This document shows positions 1 to 7,542 of a DNA stretch of 64,000 nt, in pieces. Location of the stretch: contig NZ_CP170642.1 in assembly GCF_042926695.1 (NCBI RefSeq), positions 992,001-1,056,000 of the forward strand. Direction: 5' to 3'. The DNA is from Lonepinella koalarum (lineage in GTDB: Bacteria > Pseudomonadota > Gammaproteobacteria > Enterobacterales > Pasteurellaceae). Below the pieces are notes generated by a model. The model worked only from the letters and a program-made list of their open reading frames with translations, was not told where the DNA came from and did no database searches. How positions within the stretch are numbered: position 1 is the first letter of the stretch; every line of letters starts with the position of its first letter. The position numbers and the translations under genes were made by a program.

Positions 1-2
1 TT

Positions 3-146
3 TTAATTGTTTCCCATTTACCTTTGGTGGGTGAAATTGTAGCCGAATTATGTGGCAAAAATAATGTCTCTTTTTTACCCGCAACTATTGCTGAAATTGA
101 CTGGGATGCTGAAATGGGGAAATTAATTCAAACAAAAAATCCATAA
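3..146 (+). CDS. sixA: Phosphohistidine phosphatase SixA, C-terminal 47 residues (partial)
   Basis: The window opens inside this gene; frame 3 reads to a TAA at 144-146. The visible residues include VSHLPLVGEIVAELCG and FLPATIAEIDWD, which resemble the C-terminal half of the SixA histidine phosphatase family, where the SH of VSHLPLVG is part of the phosphatase core. SixA removes phosphate from histidine phosphotransfer domains and, in E. coli, from the nitrogen PTS protein NPr. The N-terminal RHG motif lies outside the window, so assignment rests on this tail alone. Confidence 0.72.
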   Translation, partial: LIVSHLPLVGEIVAELCGKNNVSFLPATIAEIDWDAEMGKLIQTKNP

Positions 147-186
147 TGGATAAAAAGCGCGGTATTTTTTACAACTTTCTGAAAAA

Positions 187-210
187 CTAAGCATAAATGG
201 CTATGCTTAG
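187..210 (-). terminator. Intrinsic terminator of the RraB-like gene
   Basis: Arms CTAAGCATA (187-195) and TATGCTTAG (202-210) form a 9-bp hairpin with a 6-nt loop. Read on the minus strand it is followed by TTTTTC, and it starts one base after the stop codon of the gene at 212. It may also slow transcripts coming from sixA. Confidence 0.75.
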
Positions 211-211
211 A

Positions 212-1006
212 TTAATTCAAATAAGTACCTTGTTGTGCAGAATGATCATATTCCCAGCCTAAATAACGAGCTGAAACTTCATCCGCCAGCAATTCAAACT
301 GCTCAACTTGAGTAAAAATTTCTTGCGAGTTTAACGCCAATTCTTGCTCTACTTTCAATAAATAGACTTTATTTTGATTATCCAATTTCACTTTATGTTC
401 GGTATATTTAATCCTGTCGAACTGAATTTTAGATAAATTACATTTCTCAATAAAACGTTCAATATCGTCCTTATCATCGAATTGAAAATTATGCTCTATT
501 CGTTGTGGTTCAGACAAATTCACGCCATTTTCAGTTAACGTATCTAAAATTTCTTCTGTCACTGTCATTTTATGCTCTAAAGGTGACGGTAATAAAAACT
601 CAAAATAGGTGTCCCAATTTGGATCCTGCTGAATCACTAATTCATCATAAGATAATTGTCCTAATGTTTCTAATAAATTGATTTCATCATTAAAATAAAA
701 AAATTGTTGCGACTTACCATTCGACAAAATATGCCCCGCATAAACAACATCAGGCAACGCACAAAGTTGTGTAATGGTATGTAGTAATTGGCTAAACATC
801 GCGTGATAAGATGCTTCTGCCGGCAAACCATTTTCATCACGTTCATAGCGACGAATAATTTGAGCAATATTACTCTGACGAAACTCCGTCAATGTGGCTA
901 TTAAAGACATATTAACCGACACTATTGCTACTTGATCATTAAACCAAGTACGGTAATTTTGCCAATTTTGGTCATCAATTTCTTGCTGAAAATTCACGTC
1001 TGACAT
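212..1006 (-). CDS. DUF695/RraB-like protein of the TIGR01619 family
   Basis: A 264-residue cytosolic protein. I recognise a DUF695-like N-terminal part followed by a C-terminal region like RraB (regulator of RNase E activity B), around residues 170-255; this matches the TIGR01619 family found mostly in Pasteurellaceae, next to xthA in H. influenzae. No catalytic motif is visible. Its ATG shares one base with the xthA stop (TAATG), so the two genes are translationally coupled. A role in modulating RNase E is inference from the RraB-like part only. Confidence 0.7.
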   Translation of the reverse strand: MSDVNFQQEIDDQNWQNYRTWFNDQVAIVSVNMSLIATLTEFRQSNIAQIIRRYERDENGLPAEASYHAMFSQLLHTITQLCALPDVVYAGHILSNGKSQQFFYFNDEINLLETLGQLSYDELVIQQDPNWDTYFEFLLPSPLEHKMTVTEEILDTLTENGVNLSEPQRIEHNFQFDDKDDIERFIEKCNLSKIQFDRIKYTEHKVKLDNQNKVYLLKVEQELALNSQEIFTQVEQFELLADEVSARYLGWEYDHSAQQGTYLN

Positions 1007-1809
1007 TATTTAAATTCCGCCCAAATGGGTGCGTGATCAGAAGGTTTTTCCATTGCTCGAATGTCCCCATCAATCCCCACATCCACACATTTCTCTGCTA
1101 ATGCCTGATTTACCAAAATATGGTCAATCCGCAAGCCACGATTATCATCAAAACCCTTAGAACGATAATCAAACCACGAAAATTGATCATTGACTGTTGG
1201 ATTTAATTTACGGAAAGTATCTTCTAAGCCATAATTATATAGGCGTTGATACCATTCTCTTTCTTCAGGTAAAAATGAACATTTTCCTGTGCGTAGCCAA
1301 CGTTTACGATTTTCTTCTCCAATACCAATATCCAAATCCGTTGGGCTGATATTCATATCTCCCATGATGACAATAGGATTTGACTTATTATGTTGGTTTT
1401 CTACATAATGTTGTAAATCCTCATAGAATTTCTGCTTGGCAGGGAATTTAATTTCATGATTTCGAGATTCCCCTTGTGGAAAATAACCATTGATCACCGT
1501 TAATAGCCCAAATGGCGTATCAAAATCCGCCATAATAATCCGTTTTTGTGCATCTTCATTATCGGTTGGAAAGCCTTTACGTACTGCAACGGGTTGCTGT
1601 TTACACAATAACGCCACACCATAATGCCCTTTTTGTCCATGATGAAAAACGTGATAACCCAAATGTTCTACTAATTCGTAGGGAAATTGCTCATCTGCCA
1701 CTTTAATTTCTTGCAACCCCAAAATATCAGGCTGATGTTTCTCTATAATTGCATTTAACTGATGGGGTCTAGCACGTAATCCGTTGATATTAAAGGATAT
1801 AATTTTCAT
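1006..1809 (-). CDS. xthA: Exodeoxyribonuclease III
   Basis: A 267-residue AP endonuclease and 3'-5' exonuclease for base excision repair. The EEP-fold landmarks are all present: metal-binding E34 in GLQEIKV, the GDMNISP motif (Asp and Asn of the active site), IDHILV and the terminal SDHAPIW with His259. Length equals the E. coli enzyme. It is the first gene of a two-gene unit with the RraB-like gene at 212. The closest upstream gene is divergent (cupin at 1975). Confidence 0.96.
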   Translation of the reverse strand: MKIISFNINGLRARPHQLNAIIEKHQPDILGLQEIKVADEQFPYELVEHLGYHVFHHGQKGHYGVALLCKQQPVAVRKGFPTDNEDAQKRIIMADFDTPFGLLTVINGYFPQGESRNHEIKFPAKQKFYEDLQHYVENQHNKSNPIVIMGDMNISPTDLDIGIGEENRKRWLRTGKCSFLPEEREWYQRLYNYGLEDTFRKLNPTVNDQFSWFDYRSKGFDDNRGLRIDHILVNQALAEKCVDVGIDGDIRAMEKPSDHAPIWAEFK

Positions 1810-1912
1810 AAAACGCTCTAAATAAAAATGAATGGTTTATTATACAGCCTTTATAAAGTGGGTGGAACTGGATAAATAAAATAAACGCGCTATTTTACTG
1901 ATAATTTGCTTT

Positions 1913-1927
1913 TGATAATCATTATTA
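1913..1927 (+). promoter_or_regulatory. Fur-box-like operator over the cupin promoter
   Basis: TGATAATCATTATTA matches the 7-1-7 Fur consensus TGATAATnATTATCA at 13 of 14 defined bases. It overlaps a possible -35 (TTGATA, 1912-1917), and a good -10 (TATGAT, 1933-1938) follows 15 bp later. Binding here would block transcription of the cupin gene. Iron control is inferred from the motif; no Fur gene is in the window. Confidence 0.62.
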
Positions 1928-1974
1928 TTTGCTATGATTGCAGTCGTTATTTTTATATTATACGGAGCTTAATG

Positions 1975-2361
1975 ATGAAAAAAGTATTATCACTTCTTGC
2001 AATAACAACTTTCGCTCTTGCTCATCAAGCAATAGCACAAGAATCTAGCCCTACAACAGTTAAAATAGAGACGGGTACACAAGCTGGTAAAGTGTTAACC
2101 GAAAAAGGCAGAGTATTTGTAAATCAATCTGGCACTGTCGTACATGGATTCTTTAAGGCTGGTGATAAAATGAAAAGACATAACCACGACGGCTATGAAC
2201 TTTTCTTTACCGTGTTAAAAGGCAAAGCTAATATTGTGTTAGATGATAAAGAAACTCATCCAATTAATGCTGGTGAAATCCTTTATTTCAACGGTAAACA
2301 TTTTATCAACGCTGACTTCCCTGAAGAAACCGAAGTATTAATTAGCTTAATCAAAGAATAA
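1975..2361 (+). CDS. Exported small cupin-domain protein
   Basis: A 128-residue protein with a clear signal peptide (MKKVLSLLAITTFALA, probable cleavage after AIA at residue 21). The mature part is a single cupin barrel with metal-ligand-like residues in KRHNHDGYE and the second cupin motif around NAGEILYFNGKHF. GGAG at 1964-1967 suits the ATG at 1975 (the ATG at 1972 is nearly equivalent); the frame is open further upstream but lacks a ribosome site. It is probably periplasmic, metal binding and iron regulated through the site at 1913. The enzymatic function is unknown. Confidence 0.8.
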   Translation: MKKVLSLLAITTFALAHQAIAQESSPTTVKIETGTQAGKVLTEKGRVFVNQSGTVVHGFFKAGDKMKRHNHDGYELFFTVLKGKANIVLDDKETHPINAGEILYFNGKHFINADFPEETEVLISLIKE

Positions 2362-2375
2362 TAATGAGAATGTAT

Positions 2376-2407
2376 AAAAATCTGTATTTAAAAAAGTACA
2401 GATTTTT
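2376..2407. terminator. Bidirectional terminator between cupin and moaE
   Basis: Arms AAAAATCTGTA (2376-2386) and TACAGATTTTT (2397-2407) form an 11-bp stem with A-rich and T-rich flanks in both directions, placed between two convergent genes. Confidence 0.75.
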
Positions 2408-2410
2408 TAT

Positions 2411-2863
2411 TTACCATTTTTCTGCAGCAATATGATCACTATTTCGTTCTTCAATCCAACGCTCACCTTGCTCGGTTTGTTCTTTTTTCCAAAACGGTGC
2501 TTTGGTTTTTAAATAATCCATAATAAATTCATTAGCCGAATACGCATCACCACGATGAGCGGTACTCACCCCAACTAAGACAATTTCATCACCAGTATGC
2601 AACAAGCCAACTCGATGAATTATCGCCACTCTCTGTAAATTCCAACGCTGTTTAGCTTCGATCACAATTTCTTGCAAGGCTTTTTCGGTCATTGCTGGAT
2701 AATGTTCTAAATATAGGCTAGATACTTTATCGCCTAAATTCATTTCACGCACTTTGCCCACAAAAATGGTGGTTGCTCCCACGGAATTTTGCTCCGATAA
2801 CCAACGATAAACCGCATTTTGATCAAAAGGTTGTGTTTGCACTGCGATAAAAATATCCGACAT
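2411..2863 (-). CDS. moaE: Molybdopterin synthase catalytic subunit MoaE
   Basis: A 150-residue large subunit of molybdopterin synthase, which inserts two sulfurs from MoaD thiocarboxylate into cyclic pyranopterin monophosphate. Visible family landmarks are GATTIFVGKVR, the HRVG segment, AHRGDAYSA and the lysine-rich active site stretch MDYLKTKAPFWKKE. It is the last gene of moaA-(repeat)-moaC-moaD-moaE on the minus strand and abuts moaD with no gap. Confidence 0.97.
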   Translation of the reverse strand: MSDIFIAVQTQPFDQNAVYRWLSEQNSVGATTIFVGKVREMNLGDKVSSLYLEHYPAMTEKALQEIVIEAKQRWNLQRVAIIHRVGLLHTGDEIVLVGVSTAHRGDAYSANEFIMDYLKTKAPFWKKEQTEQGERWIEERNSDHIAAEKW

Positions 2864-3109
2864 TTAACCCCCTGTTACAGGTGGAAAAAAAGCAATTTCA
2901 TCACCTGATTTTATTGTACTTTCTAATGGTAACAAGGTCTGATTGATCGCCACCAATAACTTACCTTTTTGCAATGCTAACGCCCATTTATCGCCCTGTT
3001 TAACCAAGTGCTGACGTAGGCTTTCTGCTGTATCAAATTCTGCTTTCAATTCTAATTGCTCAATACCAATTAATTCTCGAGTTTGAGCAAAAAATAACAC
3101 TTTTAACAT
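2864..3109 (-). CDS. moaD: Molybdopterin synthase sulfur carrier MoaD
   Basis: An 81-residue ubiquitin-fold protein ending in the diagnostic C-terminal GG (FFPPVTGG). MoeB adenylates this tail and it is then turned into a thiocarboxylate that supplies sulfur to MoaE. It lies directly between moaC and moaE. The MoeB partner is encoded at 18996. Confidence 0.96.
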   Translation of the reverse strand: MLKVLFFAQTRELIGIEQLELKAEFDTAESLRQHLVKQGDKWALALQKGKLLVAINQTLLPLESTIKSGDEIAFFPPVTGG

Positions 3110-3118
3110 ATTTACCTA

Positions 3119-3595
3119 TTATTCCACTTTAAAATGTCCTGATTTTCCACCGCACTTTTCTAACAAACGCAAGCCTGAAATCACCATATCTTTTTGTACC
3201 GCCTTACACATATCATAAATAGTCAATGCTGCCACGCTTGCTGCCGTTAAGGCTTCCATTTCGACTCCCGTTTTGCCAGTTAATTTACACAGGCTTTCAA
3301 TGCGAACTTGGTTACTGTCTGAAAGTGCGGTTAAATTCACTTCTACTTTAGATAATAACAACGGATGGCATAACGGAATCAGTTCCCACGTCCGTTTCGC
3401 CGCTTGAATCCCTGCAATTCTGGCGGTGGCAAATACATCCCCTTTATGATGATTACCCTTAACAATCATTGCTAAGGTTTCTGGTGACATTGTCACAAAC
3501 ACTTCTGCTCGAGCTTCTCGCACTGTATCTTGTTTAGCCGACACATCCACCATATTGGCTTCACCATTTTGATTAATATGGCTAAATTCTGTCAT
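3119..3595 (-). CDS. moaC: Cyclic pyranopterin monophosphate synthase MoaC
   Basis: A 158-residue enzyme that converts the MoaA product 3',8-cyclo-7,8-dihydro-GTP to cPMP. Landmarks are DVSAKQDTVREARA, the substrate segment IPLCHPL and TGKTGVEMEALTA. The frame stays open upstream, but the ATG at 3595 gives the family N-terminus (MTEFSHINQNGEANMVDVS), and the extra upstream part would be the palindromic repeat at 3638-3737 read as protein, so I reject the longer form. Confidence 0.96.
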   Translation of the reverse strand: MTEFSHINQNGEANMVDVSAKQDTVREARAEVFVTMSPETLAMIVKGNHHKGDVFATARIAGIQAAKRTWELIPLCHPLLLSKVEVNLTALSDSNQVRIESLCKLTGKTGVEMEALTAASVAALTIYDMCKAVQKDMVISGLRLLEKCGGKSGHFKVE

Positions 3596-3637
3596 TCTGT
3601 TATCTCTTTTTTGGCTATGTTCGAATTTTATATTAAT

Positions 3638-3737
3638 ATTGTAGGGGCGTATTGCATACGCCCTTTTAATGCTTGCCCCAATTTTAGGGCAAATTTGCAA
3701 ATTCGAGATGATGGCGTATGCAATACGCCCCTACAAT
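3638..3737. repeat. Palindromic intergenic element (GTAGGGGCG family), copy 1
   Basis: Perfect 25-bp inverted arms at 3638-3662 and 3713-3737, beginning ATTGTAGGGGCG. Each arm contains its own hairpin (GGCGTAT-TGC-ATACGCC), and the middle holds another (TTGCCC...GGGCAA). The element lies between moaA and moaC inside one operon, so it is transcribed and would fold strongly in the mRNA. The same arms recur at 40784-40878. Confidence 0.88.
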
Positions 3738-3789
3738 CATCTCCTAAATTAAATATAATCAACACAAAAAAACAAATATTGACTATTCT

Positions 3790-4800
3790 TTACCCACCAA
3801 TACTAGCTAAATTTGCTCTTACACCGCTATCGCCTTGATGTAACAAATGATGTTCTCGTTTACCCTGTAACGCACCGAAAAGCCTTGCTTGTAAAAGTAA
3901 TTGCTGGTTATCTGATTGTAACAATTCTCGCAAATCAACGCCTTCTTCGCCAAATAAACATAAATGCAATTTGCCTTTAGCGGAAACTCGCAAGCGGTTA
4001 CAGCTGACACAAAAATTCTTCTCGTACGGCATGATTAGCCCAATTTCACCTTGATAATCAGGGTGCGAAAACACTTTTGCTGGTCCATCAGTCCGTCCTT
4101 TCGGTTGTAATTGCCAACCTTGTCGCAATAATTTATCCATCAAAATTTGCCCAGAAATATGATGTTTTTGGAAAAAATAATCCATTTCTCCCGTTTGCAT
4201 TAATTCAATAAATCGCATTTGAATCGGACGATGCTTTATCCAAGCCAAAAACTGCTCAAACTCCCGATCATTAAAGTCTTTCATCAACACTGAATTAATT
4301 TTGATTTTCTGATAACCTACTTCAAAAGCACGATCAATACCACGCATTACATCATCAAATTTATCTTCCCCTGTAATACGATAAAACTGACGAGGGTCAA
4401 GACTATCCACGCTCACATTAATAGATGTAATTCCCGCTTTTCGCCACACCTCTACGTCTTTCGCCATACGATAACCATTAGTGGTCAATGCCAAGGTGTG
4501 AATATTCTCAATATTCGCAATATTTTCCACTATCTCAATAAAATCTTTGCGTAAGGTTGGCTCACCGCCGGTAATTCGAACTTTCTCTGTTCCCATAGCA
4601 GCAAACGCCTGTATCACACGACGAATTTCATCTAGGTGAAGAAATTTATCACGTTCAGGATTGGGTTGATAACCATTAGGCAAACAATAGTTACAACGAA
4701 AGTTACAAACATCGGTAATCGACATTCGTAAATAGTAGTATTCTCGCTGGAACGGATCAACAAGCCGCGCCGACAAATTTCGGATAGGAATAGATTGCAT
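3790..4800 (-). CDS. moaA: GTP 3',8-cyclase MoaA (radical SAM)
   Basis: A 336-residue two-cluster radical SAM enzyme that starts molybdopterin synthesis from GTP. The N-terminal cluster motif is CNFRCNYC (CxxxCxxC). The C-terminal second cluster is CVSCNRLRVSAKGKLHLCLF, and the protein ends with the essential GG tail (ASIGG). GGEPTLR is the SAM-binding motif. It heads the moa operon; a candidate Moco riboswitch lies in its leader and a ModE-like site further upstream. Confidence 0.97.
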   Translation of the reverse strand: MQSIPIRNLSARLVDPFQREYYYLRMSITDVCNFRCNYCLPNGYQPNPERDKFLHLDEIRRVIQAFAAMGTEKVRITGGEPTLRKDFIEIVENIANIENIHTLALTTNGYRMAKDVEVWRKAGITSINVSVDSLDPRQFYRITGEDKFDDVMRGIDRAFEVGYQKIKINSVLMKDFNDREFEQFLAWIKHRPIQMRFIELMQTGEMDYFFQKHHISGQILMDKLLRQGWQLQPKGRTDGPAKVFSHPDYQGEIGLIMPYEKNFCVSCNRLRVSAKGKLHLCLFGEEGVDLRELLQSDNQQLLLQARLFGALQGKREHHLLHQGDSGVRANLASIGG

Positions 4801-4821
4801 AAGATACCTTTATAAAAAAGA

Positions 4822-4945
4822 ATAGGACAAACCGTTTCCAGCGTATCCCCGAGTGATGATAAAACTAACCATCACTGGCATTGCTACCCTATCAACTCAT
4901 TGAGAGACTTAGGTACACAAGCTCGGTATATGAAATTGCTTTTAT
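4822..4945 (-). promoter_or_regulatory. Probable Moco riboswitch (Moco RNA motif) in the moaA leader
   Basis: The roughly 150-nt moaA leader folds in a way typical of Moco RNA. A long-range pair CCGAG/CUCGG closes the structure (plus-strand 4922-4926 with 4849-4853), and inside it is a 9-bp hairpin with one G-U pair (plus-strand 4852-4860 with 4868-4876). A GGAAACGG segment follows toward the start codon. Position upstream of moaA is where this element is known in gamma-proteobacteria. I did not score it against the Rfam model; boundaries are approximate. Confidence 0.6.
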
Positions 4946-5032
4946 TTTAAAAGAGATAACCCCAAAGTACAACCCAAAAGCAGATGATTAACACCTTTTA
5001 GGTAGAAAAATAAGTTAATTATTTTTATTCAA

Positions 5033-5054
5033 TTATAGATAATTTTATATAACG
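5033..5054. promoter_or_regulatory. ModE-like inverted repeat (weak candidate)
   Basis: TTATA-N10-TATAACG in the moaA/yvcK divergent gap. The right half, TTATATAACG, equals the usual ModE half site; the left half is degenerate. E. coli moaA is known to be ModE controlled, which makes the position sensible. This 329-bp gap otherwise holds the Moco RNA and the yvcK promoter region. Confidence 0.25.
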
Positions 5055-5129
5055 TAAAAATAAAATAACCTTTCTAAAAGTACGCAAAAATGCTAAATTA
5101 GTAGTGTACTTTTAATTAAAGGGAAAACA

Positions 5130-6047
5130 ATGATAACAATGTTAAACCACGATCACCTAATACAAGTTAAACATCTCGTTGCCATCGGTGGCGGTCATGG
5201 TTTAGGGCGAGTCATGTCATCATTAAATTTTCTGAAAGAACAGCTCACTGGCATTGTTGCCACCACAGATAACGGTGGCTCAACGGGTCGAATACGACAG
5301 GATCATGGTGGTATTGCATGGGGAGATTTACGCAACTGTTTAACCCAAATTATTGCCAATCCCACTACCGCATCTGCTGTTTTTGAATATCGCTTTAGTG
5401 GCTCAGGTGAGTTAGCCGGACATAATTTAGGTAATCTGATTTTAAAAGCCTTAGAAGATATGCACATCCGTCCCACGGATGCTATCAATTTAATTCGTAA
5501 CTTTTTGCGAGTAAAATCTTTTTTACTCCCCATGTCAGATGCTCCAGTACATTTAGGGGCAGTTTTGCCATCTGGTGAAAAAATTTGGGGTGAAGTCGCT
5601 GTTGATAATTTACAACAGTTACCCTCTTCGCTATTTTTATCTCCGATGGTTCAGGCATCTCCTGAAGCTGTTAATGCTATTTTGCAAGCAGATGTGATTT
5701 TACTGGGGCCCGGTAGCTTTCTCACCAGCATTATGCCAACATTATTATTACCTGAAATCGCGCAAGCTTTAAAAGCCAGTTTCGCTAAGATTATTTTTAT
5801 TGATAATCTCGGTATCGAACACAGCCCATCTGCACGCTTATCTTTAGCCGATCGCATTGATTGGATAAATAAAACAGTTGGCAAAAATATTGTAAATGGC
5901 GCCATCACATCTATACAACTTAAAGATCAAAAACCATTAGATGTTAAATTATTAGTCAGAAAGTTAAACGCAGATGATGTTACCTATCGCCACGATCGTG
6001 ATCGGCTTTGTTCTGCTATTAATGACATGATCGCAGAATTAGCTTAA
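5130..6047 (+). CDS. YvcK/YbhK family (gluconeogenesis factor-like) protein
   Basis: A 305-residue member of the UPF0052/CofD-like family, whose Bacillus member YvcK binds UDP-GlcNAc and affects carbon and envelope metabolism. Glycine-rich nucleotide site AIGGGHGLG, TTDNGGSTGRIR, GDLRNCL, HNLGNL and LGPGSFLTSIMP are conserved in order. AAGGG ends six bases before the ATG at 5130, which supports that start. It is divergent from moaA, the same arrangement as ybhK-moaA in E. coli. Role in this organism is inferred. Confidence 0.88.
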   Translation: MITMLNHDHLIQVKHLVAIGGGHGLGRVMSSLNFLKEQLTGIVATTDNGGSTGRIRQDHGGIAWGDLRNCLTQIIANPTTASAVFEYRFSGSGELAGHNLGNLILKALEDMHIRPTDAINLIRNFLRVKSFLLPMSDAPVHLGAVLPSGEKIWGEVAVDNLQQLPSSLFLSPMVQASPEAVNAILQADVILLGPGSFLTSIMPTLLLPEIAQALKASFAKIIFIDNLGIEHSPSARLSLADRIDWINKTVGKNIVNGAITSIQLKDQKPLDVKLLVRKLNADDVTYRHDRDRLCSAINDMIAELA

Positions 6048-6131
6048 AGATATATTAGTGACTCATTTGGAAATAACGTCCCCAATAAATCATAGGCTAT
6101 TTGATATTTTTTCAACTATTTTTACAAACAT

Positions 6132-6782
6132 TTATTTAATTAATTTCAGTTGATCTAATACAGAATGTCGTTGAAAAAATTCACCGCAGTTCGGCAGATA
6201 TTTCACATTAATCGACTGATTCTGGTAAACAAAATCTAAACCGTAGGCATGCAAATAAGTACGGTCAATATTTTCCGTTTTATCACCATAAAGCTCATCT
6301 CCTAAAATAGGGCTACCTAAACTTTTCATCGCCACTCGTAACTGATGTGTTTTGCCGGTTTGTGGTGTTAACACAAATAAACGTAAATTAGGCTCACAAC
6401 TCACGGAATAAAAACATGTTATCGCAGGATTTTGTTTAGATGGACTCAATTTCCATGCGCCACGTCGTGCTTTTTCCATATCCCCCACGACTAATCCTTG
6501 TTTCTTTTTCGGTTTATGCGATGACAAGGCTATATATGTTTTGCTTATTTTATGTTTGGCAAATAATCCAGATAAGATAATCGCAGCAGGTTGATTTAAT
6601 GCCAAAATCAACAACCCAGAAGTGACTTTATCCAAACGATGAACTAACCAAACCTGTTTGATACCAAGTTGATTCGCTATCATTTGGGTTAATCCGATTT
6701 CCTGATCATCTTTATGCACACTTAACCCACAAGGTTTATTGATGATGATAAAATCCTGATGTTGATATATAATTTCAAACAT
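6132..6782 (-). CDS. RluA-family pseudouridine synthase (TIGR01621 type)
   Basis: A 216-residue RNA pseudouridine synthase. The catalytic aspartate sits in VHRLDKVTSGLLI (HRLD motif), preceded by IIINKPCGLSVHKD and followed by KTHQLRVAMKSLGSPILGDELYG, all RluA hallmarks. It has no S4 domain and is shorter than RluA, RluC or RluD, which fits the small TIGR01621 branch. ATG 6782 starts the conserved MFEIIYQHQDF; an upstream extension would run across the divergent promoter and into the next gene. The RNA target is unknown. Confidence 0.88.
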   Translation of the reverse strand: MFEIIYQHQDFIIINKPCGLSVHKDDQEIGLTQMIANQLGIKQVWLVHRLDKVTSGLLILALNQPAAIILSGLFAKHKISKTYIALSSHKPKKKQGLVVGDMEKARRGAWKLSPSKQNPAITCFYSVSCEPNLRLFVLTPQTGKTHQLRVAMKSLGSPILGDELYGDKTENIDRTYLHAYGLDFVYQNQSINVKYLPNCGEFFQRHSVLDQLKLIK

Positions 6783-6830
6783 AGTTATATTGCAATAATA
6801 AATTTGCCCCATCTTAAAGGAAAACATACA

Positions 6831-7472
6831 ATGAATAAAGATATTCGCTTTTATTTTATTCGTCATGGTCGAACCATTTGGAATGAACAAGGATTAATGC
6901 AAGGATCAGGTAATTCTAATCTCACCGAACAAGGTGTACAAGGTGCCATCAAAACCGGTCAAGCGCTACAAGATATTCCCTTTATTGTTGCCTATTCAAG
7001 CTGTTTACAACGAACCATTGATACGGCTCAATACATTCTAGGCAAACGAGATATTCCACTGTTCCAACATAATGGCTTAAATGAACATCATTTTGGTAGT
7101 TGGGAAGGGCTTGTAGTAGATGATATTCGCCAGCATGAAGAATTTCAACAAATGCTCAATGACCCTGCCAACTATAAAGCAATCTGTAACAATGGCGAAA
7201 CGTGGCAACAACTTGCCGAGCGAGCAATGAAAGCGATACAAGATATGATTAAAATCCACCAACAAGGCAATATTTTAGTGGTTTCGCACGGTCATACTTT
7301 ACGCTTACTCATTGCGTTATTAAACGGTGCAACTTGGCAAAACCATCGTGAGAATGGACAAAGCGAAACGCTTGCTAATACCTCAATTAGTGTGGTTCGT
7401 TATGTTCAACAAGGCAATCAACTAGGACAATTTATGGTAGAAAAAGTAAATGATGTAAATCATTTAGAATAA
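6831..7472 (+). CDS. Histidine phosphatase family protein (GpmB-like)
   Basis: A 213-residue phosphoglycerate-mutase-fold enzyme. The phosphohistidine motif is FIRHGRTIWNEQG near the N-terminus and the second active-site histidine is in VVSHGHTLRLL. AAAGGA is well placed before the ATG at 6831; the longer frame would overlap the divergent gene. Members of this branch are usually broad phosphatases rather than glycolytic mutases. The substrate cannot be read from sequence. Confidence 0.87.
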   Translation: MNKDIRFYFIRHGRTIWNEQGLMQGSGNSNLTEQGVQGAIKTGQALQDIPFIVAYSSCLQRTIDTAQYILGKRDIPLFQHNGLNEHHFGSWEGLVVDDIRQHEEFQQMLNDPANYKAICNNGETWQQLAERAMKAIQDMIKIHQQGNILVVSHGHTLRLLIALLNGATWQNHRENGQSETLANTSISVVRYVQQGNQLGQFMVEKVNDVNHLE

Positions 7473-7477
7473 AATAA

Positions 7478-7513
7478 AATGTGGTGAAAAATATTAAAAT
7501 TGTTCACCACATT
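7478..7513. terminator. Hairpin between convergent genes
   Basis: AATGTGGTGAA (7478-7488) and TTCACCACATT (7503-7513) form an 11-bp stem with flanking A/T tracts, between the phosphatase gene and folC. It probably ends transcription from both sides. Confidence 0.65.
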
Positions 7514-7542
7514 ATTATTCATCTATTGGCTGAGTGTATAGA

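Noticed and set aside
3596..3700. An N-terminal extension of MoaC.
   Set aside because: It is the palindromic repeat read in frame, and ATG 3595 matches the family start.
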